Position numbers and translations under genes: made by a program
From: Euprymna scolopes
Taxonomy: Eukaryota > Mollusca > Cephalopoda > Sepiida > Sepiolidae
Direction of reading: 5' to 3'
NCBI GenBank assembly: GCA_024364805.1
Contig: CM044498.1
Location: 52,238,659 to 52,261,881, forward strand
Length of the DNA stretch: 23,223 bases
Shown here: positions 7,944-16,719 of the stretch, piece after piece
Layout: each line of letters opens with the position of its first letter
How positions within the stretch are numbered: the first letter of the stretch is position 1
Notes under the pieces: generated by a model
The model's database searches: none
What the model saw: only the letters and a program-made list of their open reading frames with translations
What the model was told of the DNA's origin: nothing

Positions 7944-9777
7944 AAGTAAGCACCAGTGAATGAGCTGCCCCTATCGTATACGTCACGGAAAAGATCAACC
8001 AAATTCGTGTTTGTGCGGATTTTTCCATGGGCCTGAATATGGCTCTGAAAGATTCCCACACCAGAGGAAGTATTCAACCAACTCAACGGTGGTACAACAT
8101 TCTCTAAGGTGGATTTAAGTGACGCATATCTACAGATATTGAGGAGGAATTTTCTAAACTCTTCTGCATCAGTACACATAAGGGACTCTACAAGTTTGAG
8201 AGGTTAGTTTTCAGGTTCAAGGTTGCACCTGCGATCATCCAGCAGGTCATCGATACCGTGCTAGACGGTCTTGATTTCGCATATGCCTGCTTGGACGACA
8301 TCGTTATTGCCATTAAATCTGCAGGCGAGTATCACAAACATATACATGAGATCTTTAAAAGAATTCAAAACTTCGGATTTAAAGTAAAAAACAAAACAAA
8401 ATGTGACTTCCTCATGAACGATATAAAGTGTGTAGGTCACATAATTGATAAAAATGGAACGCTCCCTGAGAGGGCACAATCCATAAAGAACATGCATGTT
8501 GCCGATAATTTACAAGTGCTCCAAAGCTTTCTGGGACTGGCAAACTACTATCAAGTTTTCATAAAGAACATGCATGACTTACGCACTAAATGAATTACTA
8601 AAGAAAAAAAAGCCTGGGCTTAGATGCTTAAGTGTCAAGAGTCGCTTAAAAAATCAAGGATACGCTAACATCGGAACTGTTTCATATTATGATCCAAAGC
8701 TAAAAAAAATAGTAGCGATCGACGCAACCTCATATGGTATTGGAGTTTGTATACTATATTTAATGCCCGACGGCACCAAAAAACCGATCGCCCATGAATC
8801 CAGAACGCTACTGCCAGGCGATAGACATTACTCCCAAACTGAAAAAGAAGCTCTAAGTATCACATTCGCGGTAATAAAATTTCATAGGCAGAACTTTCAC
8901 GTTACAAACTGATTATACACCATTACTCGTGATTTTCGGCTCCAAAAAAGGATTACCGATGTATGCAGCCAATAAACTGCTGACATTAGGGTATTATTCT
9001 ACTAAATTATAACTTTAAGCTGGAGTACTTGTCATCAAAACAGATTAGCCATGCTGATGGCCAATCAAGACTGATACCAAGGAAAAGAGAACCCTTTGAG
9101 TATTCCATAATTGCTGTGCTTCATACTGATTGCGAAATAAAAACGATCATATGCAACACAATTAGAGAGATCCCAGTATCCCAGTACCAAAATTGAAAGA
9201 GAAGCTGAAAAGAACGACATTATCTGCGATATCAAGAGCAAGATCGCTATGAAGAACAACAATGTTCCAGAAGAACTCTTGCTTTGTGACAAGGTTCTAC
9301 TATATAACGAAAGAGTGGTAATTCTGAAAAGTCTTGAGAAAAGAATTCTACAAGATTTTTTATGTGGGATACCCTGGAAAAATCGGATAAAAATGAAAAG
9401 TTACGTGGACATAGACATAATCGAGATGATCGACTCTTGCAGAAGTGGCGCCTTAGCTGCAAAAGCAAGCACCACCCATCAGATTTAAACCTTGGCCGAA
9501 AACTGACCAGCTGTGGTCAAGAATCCACATCGACTTTGCAGATCCTCTCAATAACCATTTTTACTTAATCGTAGTCGATAGTTACACCAAGTGGTTTAAG
9601 ATATTAAGGTGAAAAAGACTCACAACAGGGGCAATAATAAATTTTCTACATGAATTGTTTGCACGTTTCGATGTAGTAGACTGCACCGTGAGTGATCACG
9701 AAACCCAGTTCACGCCTGCAGAGTTCAAAAGTTTTTGCGATACATTCCAAATCAAACACATCACCACTATGATATGA
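7944..9777 (+). pseudogene. Ty3/Gypsy pol fossil A: reverse transcriptase, RNase H, integrase core
   Basis: A Gypsy-type pol relic on the + strand. Reverse transcriptase text begins near 7944 (INQIRVCADFS near 7995-8025, KLFCISTHKGLYKFERL near 8155-8210). It continues as a long open stretch (8258-8593) with the catalytic LDDI block near 8290-8305 and SFLGLANYY near 8528-8553. RNase H follows (ATSYGIGVCIL near 8725-8760; PDGTKKPIAHESRTLLPGD near 8767-8823). Then comes the integrase: the zinc-binding region (LSCKSK, about 9450-9470) and core text such as VVDCTVSDHETQF near 9675-9713. The element is a broken fossil with roughly ten or more breaks and looks old. The integrase is interrupted near 9777 by a 5.4-kb composite insert and resumes at about 15235. 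Family assignment is by motif order and familiarity with molluscan Gypsy pol. Confidence 0.85.
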
Positions 9778-10160
9778 CTGTCCCAAGGGCGATTGGGCGA
9801 TTGGGCTCCCCAATGGGGGGTGCTGAAACTCCCGAATTACTGGGAAATGTCGGGCAGATATGATTTTTTATTCTTTAATTATCATTGGTGTGCCCGGATG
9901 ATGGCAAAAGACCTTGCTGAGAGAAGATTGGATTTATAAATTTCATTGTTTTATGAAAAGCGACAACTCAATGCCACTTTGAGAGATGTAGCGAAAACAT
10001 AATTTCGTTTTCGATACCAACGAATGATTACTCAAGGTTAGGGATGAAATTTTTAGCCTTTGAGTACAATTACTCCAACCGAGGTTATTAACTTGATCCC
10101 AGCGATCGTGAGAAAAGCGCCTGCAATCTACAGGTGCACTCGAGAAGGAAATAATCTCCC
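9778..10160. other. Left part of insert, no gene recognised
   Basis: Begins with a G-rich stretch holding a tandem GGGCGATT (about 9788-9805) and GGGGGG. No terminal repeat of this sequence was found at the right end of the insert. No coding motif is recognised. Confidence 0.35.
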
Positions 10161-10675
10161 CTGGTTGACGTAACTGGATACGATTGGTCCAGGGAGTATA
10201 TGAGCGGGGGAGGCGGCGACAAGATTGCAGAGAGTATGGCTAAATTTATGACAAGGTATCTGGATTTAGCAACCCTCTCGGGGATGTTGGTCGATAGAGA
10301 TGCAAGGACAGAGATCGCCAAGAGCAGTCCGATACTTTCAGGAGGCTCGGAAAACTGGCTTGGCCCTGGAAGACCTCATGAGAGGTCGCCAACGTACCGA
10401 AAAGACCGGACTGAGGACGGTGTGAAAAATTCCAACTGGCCCGCATTTGAAGCCAGGTTGGAATTGTGAGAGATTGCCTGGAAATTGGGGGGGGGGCGAG
10501 AAGCCGAAGGTGTGGTCGTGACGATCACATGGCGAAACGCTGGTTAGGCGTCAAGCGAAAATGGGATGATATGCTGCCCCATGATCCCCCGGATGGCAAT
10601 GCTCGAAAGAGGGAGGTCGCCCTAAGAAGGGACCAGTATCACTGGGGGCGATGGCGAAAGGGGGATATGAAATGA
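10161..10675 (+). pseudogene. Unrecognised GC-richer coding-like patch, possibly gag-like
   Basis: Two adjoining open frames (10200-10469 and 10466-10675) encode charged, Gly/Arg/Trp-rich text such as KFMTRYLDLATLSGMLVDRD and RKREVALRRDQYHWGRWRKG. Composition is clearly richer in G than the flanks, and open codons extend somewhat upstream (VTGYDWSREYM). The basic, Arg-rich C-terminal half suggests nucleic-acid binding, as in many gag or ORF1 proteins. I do not recognise the family, and no zinc knuckle or catalytic motif is visible. It is treated here as a broken relic of an unidentified element. Confidence 0.3.
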
Positions 10676-10904
10676 AATGTAAATCATCGAGCCTGTTGAG
10701 TATTCCTAATTGAAAAGTTATACGAGCGGTGGACTGAGAGGTCGACGTGAATAAAGTAAATCATTGTGGATAGTTATCATAATTGGAGTGAAAGTCTGTT
10801 AATAAAGTCGTAATTGTGAATTAAAATTCTATTAAATTGTGAATTCCGTGCTTCTACCTGAGAATGTACTGACTTTAATTGCAAAAATGGTGGAAATATG
10901 AAAC

Positions 10905-11760
10905 GCTTATCTGAGAGTATGTAAGAGTATTTAAAAAAAAATTAAATTGATTTTTTAAAGAGAAAAATGTTTTTCCTCAGTCTGAAAGGATCTCTCCTTC
11001 ATAGAACGAGAACAGATTTTGCTCTTTGACCTGGTTGAATTCACCCACGAGTAAGTGAGTGTATTTTAAAAAAAAATAGATTGATTTTTCTTTAAGAAAA
11101 AAAATTTCCTCAGTCTAGAAGGATCTCTCCTTCATTGAACGAGAACAGATTTTGCACCTTGATCTAATTGAATTTACACAAGAGTAAGTAAGAGTATTTT
11201 TGAAAAATTGAATTTATATTTTTAAAGAAAAATTTTTTTCTCTCAGTCTGGAAGGATCTCTCCTTCATTGAACGAGAACAGATGTTGCACTTTGATCTAG
11301 TTGAATTTACCGAGAGTAAGTAAGAATATGACTTTTGGAAGATTGAATTAGTTCTTGAGAAGAAAAAAACTTTCCTCGGTCTGGAAGGATCTCTCCTTCA
11401 TTGGACAAGAACAGATTTTGCACTTTGATATAGTTGAATTTACCCGAGAGTAAGTGAGAGTATTTTTGAAAACAAATTAAATTGATTTTTTTAGGAAAAA
11501 ATTTTTCTCAGTCCGGAAGGATCTCTCCTTCATTGAACAAGAGCAAATTTTGCACCTTGATCTAGTGGAATTTACCCGAGAGTAAGTGAGAGTATTTTTG
11601 AAAACAAATTAAATTGATTTTTTTAAGAAAAAATCGTTTTCCTCAGTCTAGAAGGATCTCTCTTTCATTGGACGAGAACAGATTTTGCACCTTGATCCAG
11701 TTGAATTTACCTGAGAGTAAGTAAGAGTATTTGTTTTGGAAAAATTGAATTACTTCTTAA
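10905..11760 (+). repeat. 133-bp satellite, about 6.4 units with a conserved hairpin
   Basis: GGATCTCTCC cores occur at 10988, 11121, 11254, 11387 and 11519, with a variant at 11654, giving periods of 133, 133, 133, 132 and 135 bases. Each unit has a variable A/T-rich half and a conserved half: GAAGGA-TCTC-TCCTTC, a near-perfect 6-bp hairpin, then GAACGAGAACAGATTTTGCA and GAATTTACC, ending GAGAGTAAGTGAGAGTATTT. The conserved half has very few differences between units, while the A/T half drifts in length and sequence. There is no coding potential. Confidence 0.95.
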
Positions 11761-12110
11761 GACGAAAATAAAAAGACGAATTTTCTATTATATTTAAAGA
11801 AGATTACTTTTAGTAATAAATTAACTACTTTGGAGGGAAGGTAATTAACCTGAAATGTTTTTTTTTTTAATTCCATATCCGCGTGTACTGAAGAATACGT
11901 TAAATCAGTAATAATTGAATATGTTGAAAGGAGATTAAATCAGTAATACTTGAATATGTTGAAAGGAGATTTCTTTTTTCTTTAGATAGGCTTTTTGCCG
12001 CGTGCAGTTCGTTGGGAGTAACGTTCACACCTAGAACATGAAAACGACGTCTTTTAGCCGAATTTTTAACATTAAGAATTAAGAAATAAATTAAAATGAA
12101 TTGTGGAGCA
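11761..12110. other. AT-rich spacer containing a 35-bp duplication
   Basis: No gene is seen. The stretch holds a tandem duplication of 35 bases (11901-11935 and 11936-11970) that differs at a single base (TAATAATTG versus TAATACTTG), so it is recent relative to the surrounding relics. Confidence 0.6.
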
Positions 12111-12565
12111 TGTTGCGGACCAGGATATAAAATACCCTAACTCGCTACAAGAAAAATAATGAAACGAATTGAATGAATAAAAACACAGAACTCAAATGCT
12201 AGAATAAAATAAACATGTCGTTTATTTTCTGTTGAGAAATGAAAGTCTTCGTGTACACGTGTTCATTCAGCCGTTGACGACTACGCGCGTGGAAGGAATA
12301 GAGAAATGCGAAGTGGCAAGCCGGCTGTAGAAAGAAAGGGTTAAACTCAGTAGAAAGTAACGCACATGTCTGTGTCGATGGGCCAAAGCGAAGAGGAGAT
12401 AGAGAGAGTAAGTCAATCCAGTTCATGGAGAGGAAAAGCGTATTAAGTGTGCTTGCGCTTGCCCCACATTACAGTAGCAGGGAAAGTGACGTTAGAACAT
12501 GCGGTCAGTTCGTCGACTAAGCAGGTCGAACGCTGGTCCAGACGCAAAAAAGGGGTCACCAAATT
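12111..12565 (+). repeat. LTR-like tandem repeat, copy A
   Basis: Starts TGTTGCGGACCAGGATATAA and aligns at an offset of about 455 bases with copy B. Landmarks shared with copy B are a TATA-like GGATATAAAATACCC, AATAATGAAACGAAT, GTCGTTTATTTnCTGTTGA and a GCCCCA-containing end. The TG start, TATA-like box near the beginning and length of about 455 bases fit an LTR, but two adjacent copies with nothing between them is not the usual LTR layout. A polypurine-like CAAAAAAGGGG (about 12545-12555) stands just before copy B. Confidence 0.6.
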
Positions 12566-13062
12566 TGTAGGGGACTAGGATATATAAATACCCCAATCCT
12601 GTTACAAAAGAATAATGAAACGAATGGAATTGAAGGAAACAAAGACTCAATTGATGGATAAGATAAACGTCGTTTATTTGCTGTTGAAAGAATGAACGTT
12701 TTAGTTATAACATGTGTTCATGTCCGCGCGTATGTAACCAATATTCGTTGCACGACTGGTGTTGTAGCAAGAAAAGGAAATGTGTTTTCATCTCAAGTTC
12801 GGGTCGCTATCGTTTGTTCGCGCGTGGGAAGAGAAATAAGTGTTGTAGTGAAAATTGAGAATGATAGTCGAGTGTGTAGACAAAGAATAGGATATGAGAG
12901 TTGACATCAGTTAGTTGTCAGCAACGCGAAGGTGTTCTCAGGGACCAGTAGTTGATACAGAGAGAAAGTGGGAATGTGTACATAAAGTCTGGTAGCTCCT
13001 GCCCCATACATAGTAGTAAGTGGGTGTGACGCGCACGAGCGTGCGCCTCCCGAAAGGGAGGC
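12566..13062 (+). repeat. LTR-like tandem repeat, copy B
   Basis: Starts TGTAGGGGACTAGGATATAT, about 455 bases after copy A, with the same ordered landmarks (AATAATGAAACGAAT, GTCGTTTATTTGCTGTTGA, then TGCCCCATACA near 12998). The two copies differ at many positions, so the duplication or the pair of insertions is old. The right end runs into a hairpin cluster. Short open frames in it show no family features. Confidence 0.6.
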
Positions 13063-13097
13063 AGCTGGTTAGCCCAACCTCTCTGGTCGAGAGTTGG
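13031..13097 (+). ncRNA. Cluster of three consecutive hairpins
   Basis: Three strong inverted repeats follow each other: GCGCAC-GAGC-GTGCGC (13031-13046), GCCTCCC-GAAA-GGGAGGC (13045-13062, a 7-bp stem with a GNRA tetraloop), and CCAA(C)CTCTC-TGGTC-GAGAGTTGG (13074-13097, 9 pairs with one bulge). It lies at the right edge of LTR-like copy B, where retroelement leaders often carry structured RNA signals. Function and boundaries are inferred. It could simply be part of the element leader. Confidence 0.4.
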
Positions 13098-13099
13098 TT

Positions 13100-14180
13100 C
13101 TAAAAAGGGTTAGAAACAGCTTGTCTCTTTGTTTTATACTCGTTTCCGGTGGTCATTTGCGCATGTGTATTTTTCCTTAGAAAGCGGAAGTGACGTCGTC
13201 TATGTGTGTGTTCGTGTGCGCATTACCGTGTGTGTCTATACATGTGAATGTGGGTGTATGTACGCGAACGTGAATATGTGTACATGTGTGGACGTGGGCG
13301 TGTATGTTTGTGTGGGCGTATGTATATGACATAGCTTGAAATATGAACGTGTGTTTTTGTGTGAGGCTTGAAAAAGGCTTGTACAAGCATCCAAGTTGAA
13401 CTTTGAAATTTAAATTGAGAGTTGCTTGGGGTTAACCGATCTTCTGCGTGACCGGTGTAGGTATGGTTGGACAGGGCCCGTTCGAACATACCACCAATCA
13501 TAAGGGCACAGATTAATTGTATTGGAATTGAATTTTGTGTTTAAATTGACTATGAAAAAAAAACTGTGTGAGATTAAAAAAGAAGAAAAGGTAACTAATA
13601 AAATCGGATTAGGAAGATTAATTATGCCCTGACAAGAAGGGTTTCCTCATGTCGTTCCGGAGATGGGCGTGATCAAGCTAATATACCTGTTGGAACCAAG
13701 AGTAGATGAGCATCTAGCAGCATAGTAGGTGAGCAGTGGCCGGTATGAGGGGATGTTGTGTGACGTGAAGTGAACCCAGGGTTAGATGGAGTCGCGAATT
13801 GTTGAAACCCCTGTATCCCCTGAGCATCGTATTTGCTCTGCTCGTTGTTAGGTGAAAAAGGCATTGATAAACGCTCCACCTGGAGGGCAGTTGGGGAGAT
13901 CGATGATCGTCAGTCATAACTGCTATAATTGAGATAAGAGATAATTAGGAGACAGAATAGTATACCCGAATATTAGAACCTGTGGAGGTTAAATCGTGAA
14001 TATTAGATACTAGTGTACTGAGCAACAAGATTATCTAGGAAGCGGCTATATCCGTAATAGCTACAACCCCAGAAGCACTATTCGGAGTGATCATTGAAAG
14101 GACACATAAGATCGATAGGGTAACGGATGGATCAATTTTTAAGGGACTTGGGCAAGGTAGATTCAAGAAAAAGAGTAGAC
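13100..14180. other. Anonymous part of the insert, GT-rich patch, no gene recognised
   Basis: Includes a degenerate GT/TGTGCG-rich stretch at about 13200-13330 that opens long frames on both strands. A short inverted repeat, GGTATGGTT / AACATACC, lies at 13460-13492. Some open text on the + strand near 14050-14160 (ATTPEALFGVIIERTHK) is unrecognised. No RNA gene is found. Confidence 0.35.
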
Positions 14181-14399
14181 CCGGTTGGAAGGTCTGGAGG
14201 ACAAGGAATCAAGAGCTAGATCTCATAAATTAGCGATCATGGAAGTGGGAATAAGCATGTTAGTAATGAGGAGTATGATTCTGGCGGCAGTTGTGTGTAA
14301 GAGGGAGAGTGAGAATGAGAGACAGCAAGAAGCATCTCGGGCCGTTTGCACTGATGGCAGAGGTAACTCCGGCCTAAATCCACCTGCAGGTAAGATGAT

Positions 14400-14999
14400 C
14401 CCACCTGAGGTAAACTCAGTTCCTGACGAGCAACCAAATGAACCCCTCCAGAAACCGAGATGTGGAGTCAATGAGAGCGACCTTGATTCTCCTTCTCCTC
14501 TGGTTTTTTCGGTGGTATTTACGTCGAGGGGGCACAAGTGTTTGCAATTCGTCAGAGCATTCACCGTTAAAGTACTTGTAGAACAGGCAGAGGGATGCAA
14601 CATTTCGTCGATGGGACAGAGTTTAGATGACAGTTCAGGACATCAGATTGGCGACTCTCTTTTGAACCTTGTCTAGGAGCGAGAGACTAGTGGCAGATGC
14701 ACCATCCCAAACATGACAACAATACTCCATACATGGGCGAATGGTGGCCTTATAGAGGTATAGGATACTTTCGGGCATTAGTAGCTTTCTAGCACGGTAG
14801 AGAGAACCTACCTTCTTCGCAGCGGTACTGGCGATACTCTCAATGTAATTGTTCCAACTCATGTTTCTTGAGAGCGTTAGGCCGAGGAGTTTAAAAGATG
14901 TACTTTCAGATAAAGTGTCATTGGCCATTGCTATTGGTGGTAGAAAAGGTTTCTTGTAATTATTGAAGGAAACGAGTTTTCTGATTGTGTTGAAGAAAA
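14400..14999 (-). pseudogene. LINE reverse-transcriptase C-terminal relic
   Basis: The minus strand encodes the end of a non-LTR reverse transcriptase. KLVSFNNYKKPFLPPIAMA leads into DTLSESTSFKLLGLTLS, then AAKKVGSLYRARKLLMPES, LYKATIRPCMEYCCHVWDG and LLDKVQKRVANLM. In another frame, CSDELQTLVPPRR and a downstream tail follow. This order (LGL, GSLYRA, RPCMEYC-H-W, LD-VQ-R) is typical of Jockey-type and related LINEs, downstream of the palm. The best open frame is 14635-14928. At least one frame change lies beyond it towards the 3' end. The 5' part of the LINE is absent, the usual 5' truncation. It belongs to a different LINE from the + strand relic at 5650-7935, or at least to a different copy. 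The long + strand frame at 14185-14676 is mostly its shadow. Confidence 0.75.
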
Positions 15000-15100
15000 A
15001 ATATGTGACGTATAATTTTGATTGAAAAAAAATTCGAGTGACTTTTCTAATTGTGTTAAAAAATAAGGAATAACTTTTTTATAATTTGATTGGAAAAAAA
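14973..15100. repeat. Tandem duplication of about 62-66 bp
   Basis: CGAG-TTTTCTGATTGTGTTGAAGAAAA (from 14973) and CGAGTGACTTTTCTAATTGTGTTAAAAAA (from 15035) begin two diverged copies, each ending in a GATTG(G)AAAAAAA stretch. It overlaps the upstream edge of the minus-strand LINE fragment. Confidence 0.6.
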
Positions 15101-15234
15101 CATGAAATTGCTTCCCTTCTAGCATGACAAATCGACGAAGTGGCAACATATCAACCCGATTGCGAAATTAAGAGCAACCAAATCGATTGACGGGTCCTGA
15201 CACACTGAGATACCTTGCTGACCTGCGAAGCACG

Positions 15235-15805
15235 GGTCACACCGCTCTCCAATATCACACTGATCGAATGGGCAGGCGGAACGATTCGTGGATACACTCC
15301 AAGAGCACTGAAGAAGGCTCATGGTTCACCAATCGATCAAACTCTCCAACAGTTTTTATACGTGTATAGAAGTACACCTAATCCTAATACTCCAACAGCG
15401 GTTTCACTGGCAAAAACCATGTTCGCACGGAAGATGAGATCCATTTTTGACAAAATCTTACCAAATCAGACAAAACTGCAAGTGACTACTTGTGTACCCA
15501 GTAAACGTTTCACCCTTGCAGAGAGAGTTTCCTTCAAGAGTTACAAAAATAACACCTCATTCTGGGATGTGGGTACGATCAGTAAGAGAGTCGGGAACAT
15601 AGTACATATCATGCACGAACCTAGACATACATATAAACGCCACCAGCTGTCACTCAGACGACATAAGCGACACACAACCGTTGGGGGAAGAATCGATCGA
15701 TTCCGCTTTCGAGGCATTCGATCTCGACCCTCCCCAACCAACACCCAAACAACGACGGTCAGTTCGGCAAAAGAAAGTCACCGATCCACTAATGATCGAT
15801 CCTAA
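15235..15805 (+). pseudogene. Ty3/Gypsy pol fossil A: integrase C-terminal part
   Basis: This resumes the integrase of relic A after the composite insert. The open + strand frame reads RALKKAHGSPIDQTLQQFLY, then RSTPNPNTPTAVSLAKTMFA, KRFTLAERVSFKSYKNN, DVGTISKRVGNIVHIM and RHTYKRHQLSLRRH. It ends in a low-complexity basic tail before a stop near 15805. These match the end of the Gypsy integrase catalytic core and its C-terminal small barrel and tail. It is in the same orientation as the left part. A few breaks are present. The A-run and possible 3' LTR follow, which fits the end of pol. Confidence 0.85.
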
Positions 15806-15827
15806 ACGAAAGAAATATTAACAGCTT

Positions 15828-15860
15828 AAAAAAAAAAAAAAAAAAAAAGCTTGGGAAGTA
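15828..15860 (+). other. A21 run and polypurine-like tract
   Basis: Twenty-one A residues (15828-15848) followed by GCTTGGGAAG. Just after the pol stop this is where a Gypsy polypurine tract normally lies. A palindromic GGGGTGGCACCCC follows at 15863-15875. Confidence 0.45.
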
Positions 15861-16280
15861 TTGGGGTGGCACCCCTACAAATTCTGACAATGGACTATTC
15901 CCAAGATCACTTCCGGTGACCAGGTTCTGCTTTTCAGCAGTCTGAACCCAAGACTCAGAGAGACACAATCGTAACTTTACTTTGTCCTTAAGTTGAGCGG
16001 AGTTTCTGTATTTCTGTTTAACATATTATTCATTTCACTGTTTTCGAGTCTTCTCTTTATTATTTCCAACATTTACACCATAAGATTGAGTTTTTGTTAT
16101 CAGATTGTTTGTTGCTTTGTTGAATGACATCAAATTGTTTGGTTCCCGATAATTGTTTGTAACTGTTCAAAATTCCTTTAATCCTATATTCCCTAAATCT
16201 GGTAAACGTATTTGAACAGCTAATCAAATTGATCGAAACTTGATAATGATTTCTGAAGTGAATATTTTGTATTTCTGTAG
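15861..16280 (+). mobile_element. Putative 3' LTR zone of relic A
   Basis: The sequence after the polypurine-like tract is where the 3' LTR is expected. No second copy of this stretch was found near the left part of relic A, so the LTR boundaries and identity are inferred from position only. The right limit is arbitrary. Confidence 0.25.
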
Positions 16281-16298
16281 AGTAGCAATAATGAGTGA

Positions 16299-16508
16299 AA
16301 TTACAGAATAAGAAAAGAAGACACAGACGGTGCAGTTGCTAAAAATATAACAAATGTATTAAAGTTTCCGGTGTCGACCGGAAGAAGAGAAGGACAGAAT
16401 AATGACTGGGTAAGTATCTGGCAAACACCTGTAAATATGATTTGTTATGAAGAGCGAGTCTTTGCAGAACCATTAGCGGTATTAATTAAACAATATGATA
16501 TTGAATAA
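16299..16508 (+). CDS. Unrecognised 69-codon open frame without ATG start
   Basis: An open stretch includes NVLKFPVSTGRREGQNNDWV and EERVFAEPLAVLIKQYDIE before a stop. It has no initiation codon at its left edge and no recognised family. A good donor-like TGG-GTAAGTAT sits inside it at 16410. It may be a chance frame, a retroelement remnant or an exon edge. Confidence 0.12.
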   Translation, partial: NYRIRKEDTDGAVAKNITNVLKFPVSTGRREGQNNDWVSIWQTPVNMICYEERVFAEPLAVLIKQYDIE

Positions 16509-16719
16509 AAGCAACTTATAACATCTGCAAAATCTACAAAGGTATTGTTAGGCAGCGTGGCCATATTGATTTTATATGTTGCGTCCGTGTTTGTATTGCT
16601 ATAATGTTTTTGGGTTTTTTTTCTAGACGGGAAAAATCGTTTCCATTTTATTAATTATAGAGTGGAAATGATCTGCCTTCATAAATCTATTTTTATTTTA
16701 TTATTAATTTTATTTATTG

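Larger units (their letters stand above)
9778..15234. mobile_element. Composite insert splitting the integrase of relic A, about 5.4 kb
   Basis: Integrase text on the left stops near KHITT (about 9755-9770) and the matching downstream text (HTALQYH, then NGQAERF-like codons) resumes at about 15237. The whole block between is therefore foreign to relic A. It contains a GC-richer coding-like patch, a 133-bp satellite, two tandem LTR-like copies, a hairpin cluster and a minus-strand LINE fragment. A TCAC- sequence lies at both edges (about 9761 and 15237) and could be a short target duplication, but it is also part of the host coding text, so the exact ends are not resolved. Confidence 0.5.

Noticed and set aside
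10905-11760. CRISPR-like array
   Set aside because: Units are contiguous 133-bp satellites with no unique spacers, in a eukaryotic setting.
13460-13492. tRNA-like fragment with GTTCGAAC and a short stem followed by ACCA
   Set aside because: Only about 33 bases fit. There is no A box, anticodon arm or full acceptor stem.
13177-13501. Overlapping open frames in the GT-rich stretch
   Set aside because: His/Thr- and Cys/Val-rich text comes from degenerate GT repeats; no domain is seen.
14185-14676. 163-codon + strand ORF
   Set aside because: Its right half is the complement of the minus-strand LINE reverse transcriptase relic. The left half has no recognisable motif.
16139-16155. TGGTTCCCGATAA as a retroelement primer-binding site
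   Set aside because: A primer-binding site should follow a 5' LTR. This one lies beyond the 3' end of relic A and no following element was seen.
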